The notes beneath the pieces are model-generated. The model worked only from the letters and a program-made list of their open reading frames with translations, made no database searches and had not been told where the DNA came from. From the NCBI RefSeq assembly GCF_009909195.1, contig NZ_JAAAMU010000008.1, positions 124,001 through 188,000 of the forward strand: DNA of 64,000 bases. Direction: 5' to 3'. Each line of letters starts with the position of its first letter. Position 1 is the stretch's first letter. This DNA is from Paenibacillus sacheonensis (lineage in GTDB: Bacteria > Bacillota > Bacilli > Paenibacillales > Paenibacillaceae). Below are positions 17,218 to 24,793 of the stretch, piece by piece. Made by a program: the position numbers and the translations under genes.

Positions 17218-18723
17218 TTACAAATCCGGAAGATTGCCTGACTTGGTACCCACCCGATAAGGTGTCGTGATGCCTTCGTAATCGAGCATCATGCTCATGC
17301 CCATCGAGGCATGCTTGAGATTGTGGCAGTGTGCCATCCAGAGGCCCGGGTTGTTGGCTTCCATGTACAGCTCATAGGTCTCGCCCTTCTTCGTTAGGAG
17401 CGTATCCAGATAAACCGGGCTGCCCTTCAAGGCAACGCCGTTTCTGCTCAGGACGCGAAACGTATGCCCGTGAACGTGAAAAGGATGATCGCCACCGCCC
17501 TCGTTAGAGACCGATATGAGAATATGATCGCCCTCCTTCACGGTCATGGGGGGAATCTCGTGGAAGGACTTTCCGTTAATCGACTTTGCGAACAAGGTCT
17601 GGCCCAGCTTTAACTCGAAATGCCGATCGGGCTCGACGCTCGGGGCGGGGTCGTTAGGTAATGGCATGCCATAGTCGACGAACGAGAACAGCTTCCCGCC
17701 TTCCGAATGCTGCGGGTGGCTTCCGCTGCCGATTCTGATCGACAAGCTCTCGGCCATGGGACTGTAGACGACGGCTTGCCTCGACTCCGGAACTTGGATG
17801 AGCAGATCATATCGCTGTCCCGCTCCGATCGGAATAATCGTTCCGTCCAGCAGCCCGGGGCTGTGCAATTCATGCCCATCCATCGCCAAGACCCGGAAGG
17901 GAGCGCCATCGACATCGAATTCCATCGTTTCATTCCCCGCATTGATCAACCTAAGCCTGACTTGCTCCCCCCGTTTGCCCGGGACAGCCAGCCCATTCGC
18001 GCTTCCGTTCACCAGCATGGCAGAGCCCAACTGTTGATAGAGAGCTGTCGCCTCCACTGTCGAAGGATCGGATACCGGCCGTTGCTTAGGTTCGACGATC
18101 AGCGCGCCCAGAAGCCCTTTGCTTGCCTGAATCGAGCTCATCTGATGGGAGTGGTACCAATACGTGCCCGGGGATGCTGCGATAAAGGTATACGTGAACT
18201 GCCCTCCCGGCGGCACGGCATCCTGCGTAACGCCCGCAATGCCGTCCTGTGAACACGGTACCGCAATCCCGTGCCAATGAATCGTAACGCCGTCCTCGAG
18301 GTCCTTGTTATGGAGCGTTACGACAACCCGGTCGCCCTCCTTAACACGTAGCTCGGGGCCCGGAGAGGAGCCGTTGAAGGTCCATGCTTCGACCGTCTCT
18401 CCGTTATCCAGCTTCAGTATCGTACGTGCCGCCGTTATATCGAACTTTCGAATCGGTGCCGACGATTCCGGGGCCGTGATTGCGGCACAGGACAACATGC
18501 CGTCCTTGTCCTTGGAATCGGAGGCTGCCTTTTTCGCCGCTGTCTCCATATGCTCCATATGCGCCATTCCGGCCATATCCGTCATGTCCGCCATGTTAAC
18601 CTCACCTGGCTTCTGAAGCCGCATCTGCCAAAAATAAGTGGTCACCGCCGCTGCGATCAGCAGGACCGCGACCAAGGGCAGTCCGATAGAGATCAGTCGT
18701 CTTGCGCTTTTTCTTCGAGCCAA
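17218..18723 (-). CDS. Membrane-anchored multicopper oxidase with methionine-rich linker
   Basis: The 501-residue protein has a membrane anchor or signal segment (residues 11-31), then a linker with Met at 44, 47, 50, 53, 56 and 59. Two cupredoxin-type domains follow. All copper-binding motifs are present: HWHG (149-152), WYHSH (189-193), HPFHVHGH (413-420) and HCHNLKHASMGM (465-476), the last supplying the type 1 copper Cys and axial Met. It is a laccase-like oxidase acting outside the membrane on phenols, metals or Cu(I). The start is TTG at 18723 after AAGGGG. A degenerate copy of the local TetR operator lies just upstream. Confidence 0.92.
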   Translation of the reverse strand: MARRKSARRLISIGLPLVAVLLIAAAVTTYFWQMRLQKPGEVNMADMTDMAGMAHMEHMETAAKKAASDSKDKDGMLSCAAITAPESSAPIRKFDITAARTILKLDNGETVEAWTFNGSSPGPELRVKEGDRVVVTLHNKDLEDGVTIHWHGIAVPCSQDGIAGVTQDAVPPGGQFTYTFIAASPGTYWYHSHQMSSIQASKGLLGALIVEPKQRPVSDPSTVEATALYQQLGSAMLVNGSANGLAVPGKRGEQVRLRLINAGNETMEFDVDGAPFRVLAMDGHELHSPGLLDGTIIPIGAGQRYDLLIQVPESRQAVVYSPMAESLSIRIGSGSHPQHSEGGKLFSFVDYGMPLPNDPAPSVEPDRHFELKLGQTLFAKSINGKSFHEIPPMTVKEGDHILISVSNEGGGDHPFHVHGHTFRVLSRNGVALKGSPVYLDTLLTKKGETYELYMEANNPGLWMAHCHNLKHASMGMSMMLDYEGITTPYRVGTKSGNLPDL

Positions 18724-18741
18724 ACGTTATCGCCCCTTTAT

Positions 18742-18760
18742 GTAATTGATTAGTCACTTA
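18742..18760. promoter_or_regulatory. Degenerate TetR operator upstream of the multicopper oxidase
   Basis: GTAATTGATTAGTCACTTA resembles the GTGATTGATCAATCAC palindromes found farther upstream (19394, 19540). It lies about 20 bases before the oxidase TTG start, where a bound repressor would block transcription or elongation. Confidence 0.45.
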
Positions 18761-18764
18761 CTCA

Positions 18765-18794
18765 TGATCAGATTCTTCTTGATCAGATTCTTCT
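18765..18794. repeat. Two tandem copies of a 15-bp unit
   Basis: TGATCAGATTCTTCT occurs twice without a gap in the short intergenic region between the SRPBCC and oxidase genes. Each unit begins with the small palindrome TGATCA. Confidence 0.8.
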
Positions 18795-18828
18795 TTGTTT
18801 TAGCAATCTTTCGAAAGGTGTCCTCGAA

Positions 18829-19350
18829 TCAGTTGGCTGCCTCGGCTGTTGTCTTGAGCGCGGAGAGCCAATCGGCAAGCGAGGATATGAGCGCTGCTCG
18901 CATGCCGCCGGGGTCGGCTGTTACGGCCGGGCCGTTCCAAGACTCCGTGGTATGCACGAGGACGCCTTGAGAAGCGGGGGTGATGCTCCACGCATGAATG
19001 CCCACGATTCCGTGCGCCGGACCTCCCCATACGATACGCCGCATCGGCACAACTTCGCGGATGGTGGAGACAATGTCCAGTCCATGAGTCTCCCAGCGGA
19101 ACGTGCTTCCTGCCGCGATCGAACCGGCTAGCTGCGCTCTAGAGATGTCTTTCTGCCATGTCGGCCACTGCTCAATGCCTGTCTGAATCCTCCATACCGT
19201 CTCTGGTGCGGCATTGATCTCAATGGATAGATGCACGATCACCGGTGCGTCTCGGTCGACATCAACCTCACCCACCTCTTGAATATTGAGTTCTACCGTA
19301 TTCTCCGAACCCAGCTCGCCGCTTGCTCCGATTACCATCGACTTTTGCAT
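18829..19350 (-). CDS. SRPBCC-family (polyketide cyclase/START-like) protein
   Basis: The 173-residue protein has an SRPBCC core from about residue 36: IVHLSIEINAAPETVWRIQT, IEQWPTWQKDI, GSTFRWETHGLDIVSTI, then RIVWGGPAHGIVGIHAWSI. Such proteins bind hydrophobic ligands in a helix-grip cavity and some act as cyclases or aromatases. The first 14 residues (MQKSMVIGASGELG) look instead like the start of a Rossmann-fold protein, similar to the reductase two genes downstream. The gene lies between TetR operators and the copper oxidase. Confidence 0.8.
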   Translation of the reverse strand: MQKSMVIGASGELGSENTVELNIQEVGEVDVDRDAPVIVHLSIEINAAPETVWRIQTGIEQWPTWQKDISRAQLAGSIAAGSTFRWETHGLDIVSTIREVVPMRRIVWGGPAHGIVGIHAWSITPASQGVLVHTTESWNGPAVTADPGGMRAALISSLADWLSALKTTAEAAN

Positions 19351-19393
19351 TTTCTCTACCTCGTTTCGATAAAAGTTTGGATGTGTATTTTTT

Positions 19394-19409
19394 GTGATTG
19401 ATCAATCAC
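19394..19409. promoter_or_regulatory. TetR operator, perfect 16-bp palindrome (copy 1)
   Basis: GTGATTGATCAATCAC is perfectly self-complementary and lies 44 bases upstream of the SRPBCC start codon. An identical copy is found at 19540. Confidence 0.8.
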
Positions 19410-19539
19410 TAACTAAATAGCCGATAATGCCCGATACGGGTGCAACTGCGCGAACGGCCCGTTGCCAAAGACACGGCTGCGCTGAATAACGTCTCACGAT
19501 AACCGACTGCGCCCTGGAGAAGTGCAGCTCTTATAATTT

Positions 19540-19555
19540 GTGATTGATCAATCAC
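19540..19555. promoter_or_regulatory. TetR operator, perfect 16-bp palindrome (copy 2)
   Basis: GTGATTGATCAATCAC is identical to the copy at 19394 and continues with CTA as that copy does with TAA. It lies 70 bases beyond the stop of the TetR gene, in the region that must drive the downstream genes. Confidence 0.8.
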
Positions 19556-19581
19556 TAGCTCTGAATTCAATATAACGGATA

Positions 19582-19601
19582 GTTATTGATTGGTCAATAA
19601 C
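19582..19601. promoter_or_regulatory. TetR operator, diverged copy
   Basis: GTTATTGATTGGTCAATAAC has 8-bp inverted arms and aligns with the TGATTGATCAATCACTA core with a few changes. It is the third site in 200 bases. Confidence 0.6.
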
Positions 19602-19625
19602 TAATTTACAGAATACGCTCCCTCC

Positions 19626-20147
19626 TTATCCCTTCATCAATTCGGGCAGATTAATCGCGACCGCAACATTGCACAGTACTCCCCGTGCGAGGAACAACAT
19701 CGACCGCTCTTCTGCATTCTCCACACCGGCATCACGGAAGGCCGTTAGGACCAGATCGCGGATTTCCTTGTAGGCGCTGCGCATCGTCTGCTGGATGGCT
19801 GTCTCCCGAATCGTCTGCGCTTGCATCTGCAAGAGCATCTCGTTCTCGTACTTCATCTGTATGTTCACGTACTCCTGAACGAGCTCCGTCTCCAGCAATT
19901 CCGGTGCAGTTGTTTCTACCACCTTGCGGAACGATTCGATTACCCTATTCCAGGAAGCCTCCAGCGCGGCTAACAGCAGCGCTTCCTTGGTCGCGAAGAA
20001 ACGGAATACGTAGGGCTGCGAGATGCTCGCCCGTTCGGCCACCTGCGCCGTCGTAGCCCGAAAATAACCAACTTCCGCGAATATTGCAATCGCCGCCGAG
20101 ATAATGTCCGATTTGCGATTCACCGACGTCGTATCGGATTTTGCCAT
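19626..20147 (-). CDS. TetR/AcrR-family regulator
   Basis: The 173-residue protein has the TetR helix-turn-helix (SDIISAAIAIFAEVGYFRAT, then TAQVAERASISQPYVFRFFA) and a helical C-terminal half of usual length. Operator-like sites flank it: one 24 bases before its start (20172) and three after its stop (19540-19601, 19394). It therefore probably represses itself and the SRPBCC, copper-oxidase and reductase genes downstream on the same strand. The inducer is unknown, perhaps an aromatic or phenolic compound. Confidence 0.88.
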   Translation of the reverse strand: MAKSDTTSVNRKSDIISAAIAIFAEVGYFRATTAQVAERASISQPYVFRFFATKEALLLAALEASWNRVIESFRKVVETTAPELLETELVQEYVNIQMKYENEMLLQMQAQTIRETAIQQTMRSAYKEIRDLVLTAFRDAGVENAEERSMLFLARGVLCNVAVAINLPELMKG

Positions 20148-20171
20148 CGTTTGTTTGCCTCCTGCTTATAA

Positions 20172-20187
20172 GTGATTGATCAATAAT
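20172..20187. promoter_or_regulatory. TetR autoregulatory operator
   Basis: GTGATTGATCAATAAT keeps 13 of the 16 bases of the perfect palindrome and lies directly upstream of the TetR start codon. Confidence 0.65.
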
Positions 20188-20434
20188 GAACTCACTCAGT
20201 ATACAAATGCTTCCTCGACAATGCAACCGCTCTGCAAATGATTTCCGATTACGAAAAGCCTTTTTCTGCGCCGAGTAGGGGTTATCGCCAACAATGCTCT
20301 TCAAACAGCGAACCGAAGCCATCCGGAATTCCAGAGGCTTCGGCTCATGTGTTTTACTATTCCCGTGACTCGTTTATACGTTTCATTCTGAATGGAGCGA
20401 ATCGGCCGTCCCGTGGAGTCCGGTTGACCGCCCT

Positions 20435-22363
20435 CTATTCTCCCTGCTCCGCCATCCACTGCTCCATCAGCCGATCCAGGCGCCCCTGCAGCGCCTCTCG
20501 CTCGGACCACATCTTCTCCATGCTTTCCATGGGAGATGCCGCCTCGGCGCCTTGCTCCGGTTCGTACAGCGCGGCATCAAGCTCCGCCAGCTTCCGTTCC
20601 GCCTCGTTGATCTCCGCTTCGAGCTTTGCGCTGTGCATTCCGCCCTTCGCGCTCGGCACGGCGTTCGACGGCGCGCGGCTCGGCTCCGGCCGCAATCGAC
20701 GCCGCTCTTCCGCTTCGCTCGCGATGTCGCGGGCCTTCCTTCGTCCGCTCTCCGCCGTGTATTCGCCGAAGCTGCCCAGGTAGACCCCGAGACGCCCAAG
20801 GTCCAGCTCCCAGATTTTCTGCGCCAGCCGGTTGATGAGATACCGATCATGCGTCACGATCAGAATCGTACCCGGATAATCCTCCAGCGCTTCCTCGAGC
20901 GCCTCCCTCGACGCGATGTCCATATGGTTCGTCGGTTCGTCCAGAATGAGCAGGTTCGGCTTCCGTAGCACGAGCAGCGCCAGCCTCAGTCGCGTCCACT
21001 CCCCGCCGGACAGCAGGCTGACCGGCTTGAAGACATCCGCGCCATAGAACAGGTAAGCCGCCAGCCGGTTGCGGGCTTCGCCTTCCTCCATGCCGGCCTC
21101 CATTCGGAAATAGTCCAGCACGGACTGTTCCGGATGCTCCGGGAGCTGCTGCTGCGCGAGATAACCGACCTCTACTCTCGAACCGAGCCGCACTTCTCCT
21201 CCGTCCGCGCGGGCTTCCCCGAGAATAAGCTTCAATAAGGTCGACTTGCCGGAGCCGTTGTCGCCGACCAGCATCACCTTCTCGCCGTAGAGAAGCTCTC
21301 CCGTGACTCCTCCCAAGATCGTCTTCGTCCCGAAACGCTTCTCCACGTCATGCAAGACAACGACTTGCTTGCCGGACCGCTCGGAAGGCCGCAGTTCGAA
21401 CTCCGCCTCCTTGCGATCGATCGCAGGGCGCTTCAGCTTCTCCATCCGATCCAGCGCTCGCTGCATGCTGGCCGCTCTGCGGAAGAATTTCCCGTTGTCG
21501 CCCATCCGCCCCCATTCCAACAGCTGCTTTATCGTCTCCCGCATCTTCTTGAGCTTCTTCTGCTGCTCCTGGTAATCCGCGAACTGCCGGAGAATCAGCT
21601 CTTCCTTCTCCTTCGCGTAGCGCGAGTAGTTGCCATGGAACACGGTCGACTCCCCGTCCTCGAGCTCTACGATCTTCGTCACGACCCGGTCGAGGAAGTA
21701 TCGGTCATGTGAGACGATCAGGCAGGCTCCCGCATACTTCAACAGGAATTCCTCCAGCCATTCCACGGCGGTCATGTCGAGGTGGTTGGTCGGTTCATCG
21801 AGCAGCAGAAGCTCGGGCTCCCGCAGCAGCTGAGAGGCGAGGCCGACCTTCGTCTTCTCTCCGCCGGACAGCGATGCGTACTCCCGCCCATACCACTCCC
21901 GGGGGATGCGCAGGCCTTCGGCGACCTGATCGATGCGGGCCTCGAGCTCATAGCCGCCGTCCAGCTCGAAGCGTTCCTGCAGCTTCGCGTACTCCGCGAG
22001 CAGCGACGCCAATCGTGCCGGACTCAGGTCCGGCGACGACATCGCCGACTCGATCGCCGTCATCCGATCCCGGCATTCGATTAAATCCCGGAAGCCTACC
22101 ACCAGCAGGTCGCGGACCGTCATGCCGGCTTCCAAACCCGGAACTTGCCGGAGATAGCCGATGCGCGCGTTCTTCCGAATGGCCACCAAGCCGTCGTCCG
22201 GGTGATCCAGCTTGGCAAGCATGCGCAGCAGCGTAGTCTTGCCGGAGCCGTTGCGGCCGACAAGCCCCGCTTTCTCGCCGTGATGCAGCTCGAAGGTGAC
22301 GTTTTCCAGGACGAGCTGGGCGGCGTTGTATTTCTTCACTTGTTGGCAATTGATCGTTAACAT
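20435..22363 (-). CDS. ABC-F family ATPase, probable antibiotic ribosome-protection protein
   Basis: The 642-residue soluble protein has two ATPase domains and no membrane segment. Walker A motifs are GRNGSGKT (36-43) and GDNGSGKS (367-374). LSGGE signatures are near 165 and 451, and DEPTNHLD/DEPTNHMD near 189 and 475. Between the domains lies the charged ABC-F linker (about 245-325), and a coiled C-terminal extension ends the protein. ABC-F proteins act in the ribosomal E site; one branch displaces lincosamide, pleuromutilin or streptogramin drugs. The Paenibacillus protein TaeA is a possible relative, not verified. The leader upstream has an attenuator layout, which favours a resistance role over housekeeping. 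Confidence 0.88.
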   Translation of the reverse strand: MLTINCQQVKKYNAAQLVLENVTFELHHGEKAGLVGRNGSGKTTLLRMLAKLDHPDDGLVAIRKNARIGYLRQVPGLEAGMTVRDLLVVGFRDLIECRDRMTAIESAMSSPDLSPARLASLLAEYAKLQERFELDGGYELEARIDQVAEGLRIPREWYGREYASLSGGEKTKVGLASQLLREPELLLLDEPTNHLDMTAVEWLEEFLLKYAGACLIVSHDRYFLDRVVTKIVELEDGESTVFHGNYSRYAKEKEELILRQFADYQEQQKKLKKMRETIKQLLEWGRMGDNGKFFRRAASMQRALDRMEKLKRPAIDRKEAEFELRPSERSGKQVVVLHDVEKRFGTKTILGGVTGELLYGEKVMLVGDNGSGKSTLLKLILGEARADGGEVRLGSRVEVGYLAQQQLPEHPEQSVLDYFRMEAGMEEGEARNRLAAYLFYGADVFKPVSLLSGGEWTRLRLALLVLRKPNLLILDEPTNHMDIASREALEEALEDYPGTILIVTHDRYLINRLAQKIWELDLGRLGVYLGSFGEYTAESGRRKARDIASEAEERRRLRPEPSRAPSNAVPSAKGGMHSAKLEAEINEAERKLAELDAALYEPEQGAEAASPMESMEKMWSEREALQGRLDRLMEQWMAEQGE

Positions 22364-22425
22364 GAGGGTTCCTCCTAAGCGGAGGCCCTACCCGTACGAT
22401 TGGCACCATGGAGAACCATATAAAA

Positions 22426-22453
22426 AGGACGCAGGGAAAAATCCCTACGTCCT
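22426..22453 (-). terminator. Intrinsic terminator inside the ABC-F leader (attenuator)
   Basis: A 12-bp stem (arms 22426-22437 and 22442-22453, one G-U pair, loop of four) is followed on the minus strand by TTTTTATA. It lies between the upstream ORF and the ABC-F start and points the same way as the gene. Transcription must read through it to express ABC-F. Confidence 0.85.
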
Positions 22454-22474
22454 CTCCGGTACAATCCGTTCAGG

Positions 22475-22618
22475 TTAAGGTAGGAGCCTCTTCGCGAGTT
22501 GTGATTTCGTATGATTAGAACAAGACAGAGCTCTCGCGTCTTGGGCAAAACCATGAGCGATGCCAGCCATCGCGATGGGCAGCCGGCTCACTTGATTATT
22601 CACAACCTCTCGATTCAT
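22475..22618 (-). CDS. 47-residue leader peptide (uORF) of the ABC-F gene
   Basis: An ATG at 22618 follows AAGGAGGTGAAGGTAGG, an excellent ribosome binding site, and opens a frame of 47 codons ending with TAA at 22475. The peptide begins MNREVVNNQVSRLPIAMAG and ends KSQLAKRLLP. The stop is 22 bases before the terminator stem. In known ABC-F resistance genes, drug-stalled ribosomes on such a uORF prevent the terminator from forming. The peptide has no recognisable family. Its role as sensor is inferred from position. Confidence 0.65.
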   Translation of the reverse strand: MNREVVNNQVSRLPIAMAGIAHGFAQDARALSCSNHTKSQLAKRLLP

Positions 22619-22651
22619 CCTACCTTCACCTCCTTGTCTATACGTAGTTCG

Positions 22652-22681
22652 AGTATACTACATCCCCGTCCGCTGCCGCAA
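22652..22681 (-). promoter_or_regulatory. Candidate sigma-A promoter of the ABC-F leader
   Basis: On the minus strand TTGCGG (22681-22676) and TATACT (22657-22652) are separated by 18 bases. The start would be about 25 bases upstream of the uORF ribosome binding site. Confidence 0.5.
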
Positions 22682-22774
22682 ACGATTCGCTGCGGCAAGG
22701 CCAATTTCCGTTAAGGAAATAATACCCCTTTCCTTGTGTATGGATATTCATTCTCGCGCGGACTTGTTCCTCTT

Positions 22775-23368
22775 CTAGTCGTTCAATCCCTTGCCCTCGA
22801 GAATGCGCGGCATGTACTTCTCCACCCTTGCCGTTCGCGTCTTGGACTGCTTCGGCTCCGAGAAATGAAGCAGGTAAGCTCTCTGTCGGCCCGGCGTCAG
22901 CGCTTCGAAGGCCGATTTCAGAGCAGGGACTTCTTCGAGCTTCGCTTGGAACTCCTCGGATACGGCGAACTCGGCGGGCTTCTTGTATTCGACCTCCAAG
23001 CCGGCTTTCTCCGCCTCGATCGCCTCATAGATATAGGCTCTTATCGTGAGCTCCAGATCGACGATTTCCTGCGCGTTCTTGAATCGAATCTGGCGCGCCG
23101 CCTGCACGTTCTCCGTTTGTTGAATGAGGATGCCATGCTTGTCCTTCAACAGCACGCCTTTATGGAACAGGAGCGCGCAGTATTCTTTGAACCCGTGGAT
23201 CAGCACGACGTTCTTATCCTCGTACATGTAACAAGGGTGCATCCACTTGATGTCCTCGGTCAGCCCGCAGTCCAGCACGATCTCGCGGAGCAGTTCGAAC
23301 TCGGCCTTCCACTGCTTGGCCTTCCTCATGAATCCGTCAACCTTGGGATTTCTGACTTGCTGCGTCAT
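22775..23368 (-). CDS. YdeI/OmpD-associated (DUF1801) family protein
   Basis: The 197-residue protein matches the YdeI type: an N-terminal DUF1801 domain (LTEDIKWMHPCYMYEDKNVV, LIHGFKEYCALLFHKGVLL) and a C-terminal helical bacteriocin-protection-like domain (ALTPGRQRAYLLHFSEPKQS, TRTARVEKYMPRIL). The fold is frataxin-like and its function is not settled. It is a single gene with its own start at 23368. Confidence 0.85.
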   Translation of the reverse strand: MTQQVRNPKVDGFMRKAKQWKAEFELLREIVLDCGLTEDIKWMHPCYMYEDKNVVLIHGFKEYCALLFHKGVLLKDKHGILIQQTENVQAARQIRFKNAQEIVDLELTIRAYIYEAIEAEKAGLEVEYKKPAEFAVSEEFQAKLEEVPALKSAFEALTPGRQRAYLLHFSEPKQSKTRTARVEKYMPRILEGKGLND

Positions 23369-23518
23369 CGGCGAACGCTCCTCTTCTATCGCGTCAGCAT
23401 CTCCCGTCGATGACGCGGACGCTGCAATCTCGATTTTTCGTTATTCCTACTATACCACGCCATGCCTGCCCGGTTGAACTTCAACGGGTTTCCGGCATAA
23501 GGTCGTCCTTACGGCCGA

Positions 23519-23546
23519 AAAGGCCATCCTGGTTGGAATGGCCTTT
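23519..23546 (-). terminator. Terminator of the SigJ-type sigma factor gene
   Basis: The stem AAAGGCCAT/ATGGCCTTT lies 14 bases after the sigma-factor stop. On the minus strand it continues into TTTTCGG. Confidence 0.75.
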
Positions 23547-23559
23547 GCTCGCTTCGTAT

Positions 23560-24477
23560 TCAGCTTAGCAAGCTCAAGTTCAAATGCTGCATTTTATCCG
23601 GATTGCGCAGGATATATATCCGCTGCACGCGCCCATCCCGCAGCTCCAGGCTGACAATGGTCGGGTACGATTCGGAAGGGCTGCTAAGCACGACGCCCAG
23701 TTGGCCGTTAATCTTGACCATTCGCATGCGGCCCAAGCCATTGTCCTTGGACAGGATCCCTTGAATAAACGCAAGCGCGCGCCGGCTGGATACGATCGGC
23801 TTGACCGCCGCGAATACCTTGCCGCCGCCGTCGTTGTACAGCACGATGTCGTCAGCGAGCATCGCGAAGAGCCCTTCCATGTCGCCGGTAGCCGTCGCAT
23901 GGAGAAATCGGAGTACGAGCTGCTCGGACCGCTCGCTGGCTATTGCCTCCGGCTGCGGCCGGTCTTCCTGGATTTTTCGTTTGAGGCGGCTGAAGATTTG
24001 GCGGCAGCCGAGCTCGGTCTTATCGACGAAGTCCGCGATATCGCGATACTCGAATTCGAAGGCCTCCCGCAGTATGAATACGGCCCGCTCGATCGGGGTC
24101 AGCCTCTCGAGCATGATGAGGAAGGCATACGATATCGTATCCTCCAGGACGATGCGTTGGAGAGGATCCTGTCCTGCAGCGGTCCCTGGATGGAGCACGT
24201 AATCCTGCACGAGAGGCTCCGGCAGCCAAGGTCCGACGTAGACCTCTCTATTCTTGCGGGCGGACTTCAAGTCATCCAAGCAGCGGTTCGTCACGATTTT
24301 GCATAAGTACGCCTTCAGGTTGCGGATGGAACCGCCCTCTTGATGGATGTTCTGCTGCTGAACCGTTACGAACGCGTCCTGCACCAAATCCTCGGCCTGC
24401 GTGACCGACCCCAGCATGCGGTACGCGATGGAGAGCAGAAGCGGCCTGTACGTCTTATACACGGAATCAAGCTCCAC
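23560..24477 (-). CDS. SigJ-type ECF sigma factor with SnoaL-like C-terminal domain
   Basis: The 305-residue protein has sigma region 2 (LLLSIAYRMLGSVTQAEDLV), region 4 (LTPIERAVFILREAFEFEYR then DIADFVDKTELGCRQIFSRL) and a C-terminal SnoaL-like domain of about 110 residues. That tail replaces a separate anti-sigma factor in ECF41-like groups and modulates activity. Such factors are often next to oxidoreductase or carboxymuconolactone decarboxylase genes. Here the upstream neighbour is a decayed thioredoxin-reductase-like gene. I use the GTG at 24477, after AAGGAAGG. Confidence 0.88.
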   Translation of the reverse strand: MELDSVYKTYRPLLLSIAYRMLGSVTQAEDLVQDAFVTVQQQNIHQEGGSIRNLKAYLCKIVTNRCLDDLKSARKNREVYVGPWLPEPLVQDYVLHPGTAAGQDPLQRIVLEDTISYAFLIMLERLTPIERAVFILREAFEFEYRDIADFVDKTELGCRQIFSRLKRKIQEDRPQPEAIASERSEQLVLRFLHATATGDMEGLFAMLADDIVLYNDGGGKVFAAVKPIVSSRRALAFIQGILSKDNGLGRMRMVKINGQLGVVLSSPSESYPTIVSLELRDGRVQRIYILRNPDKMQHLNLSLLS

Positions 24478-24489
24478 GATGGATCCCTT

Positions 24490-24700
24490 CCTTAACGTTA
24501 TCCTTCCATGCCAGTATACCATTTGCTGGCTGTTTGGCGCCGGACAATGAGGCATTAAGCAGCATCCCGGATGCTCCGGCCCCATAAGAACAAAAGCGCG
24601 GATTTGCTGCCCGTGCCAAGCAGGCGGAGGCCGTTAATTCCGCTGCGCCGGTCCCGATAATGACAACGTCCCTGGCGCGCTCGCTGTCGTTAGGCGTCAT
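24490..24700 (-). pseudogene. Remnant of a thioredoxin-reductase-like FAD oxidoreductase
   Basis: From an ATG at 24700 with GGAGAGG upstream, the frame reads SERARDVVIIGTGAAELTAS then ACLARAANP, an FAD-binding GxGxxG start in which the last Gly is Glu. It then loses the pattern, but the overlapping frame supplies LVLMGPEHPGCCLM, which resembles the expected block (compare GP-PGGQLM in TrxB). Only about 70 residues survive before the sigma-factor gene. A likely former partner of that sigma factor. Confidence 0.5.
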
Positions 24701-24793
24701 GTACATCATTCCTCTCCGGATGGATACGTACATGACGATTAACGATTTCGGTTTGTGACGCAGGGGTTTGTCCTTATCGTTCTTGCCCGCCTA

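Noticed and set aside
20313-20343. Hairpin CCGAAGCC/GGCTTCGG as a terminator of the ABC-F gene
   Set aside because: The 15-base loop is long and no T-tract follows on either strand, so it is at best a weak structure.
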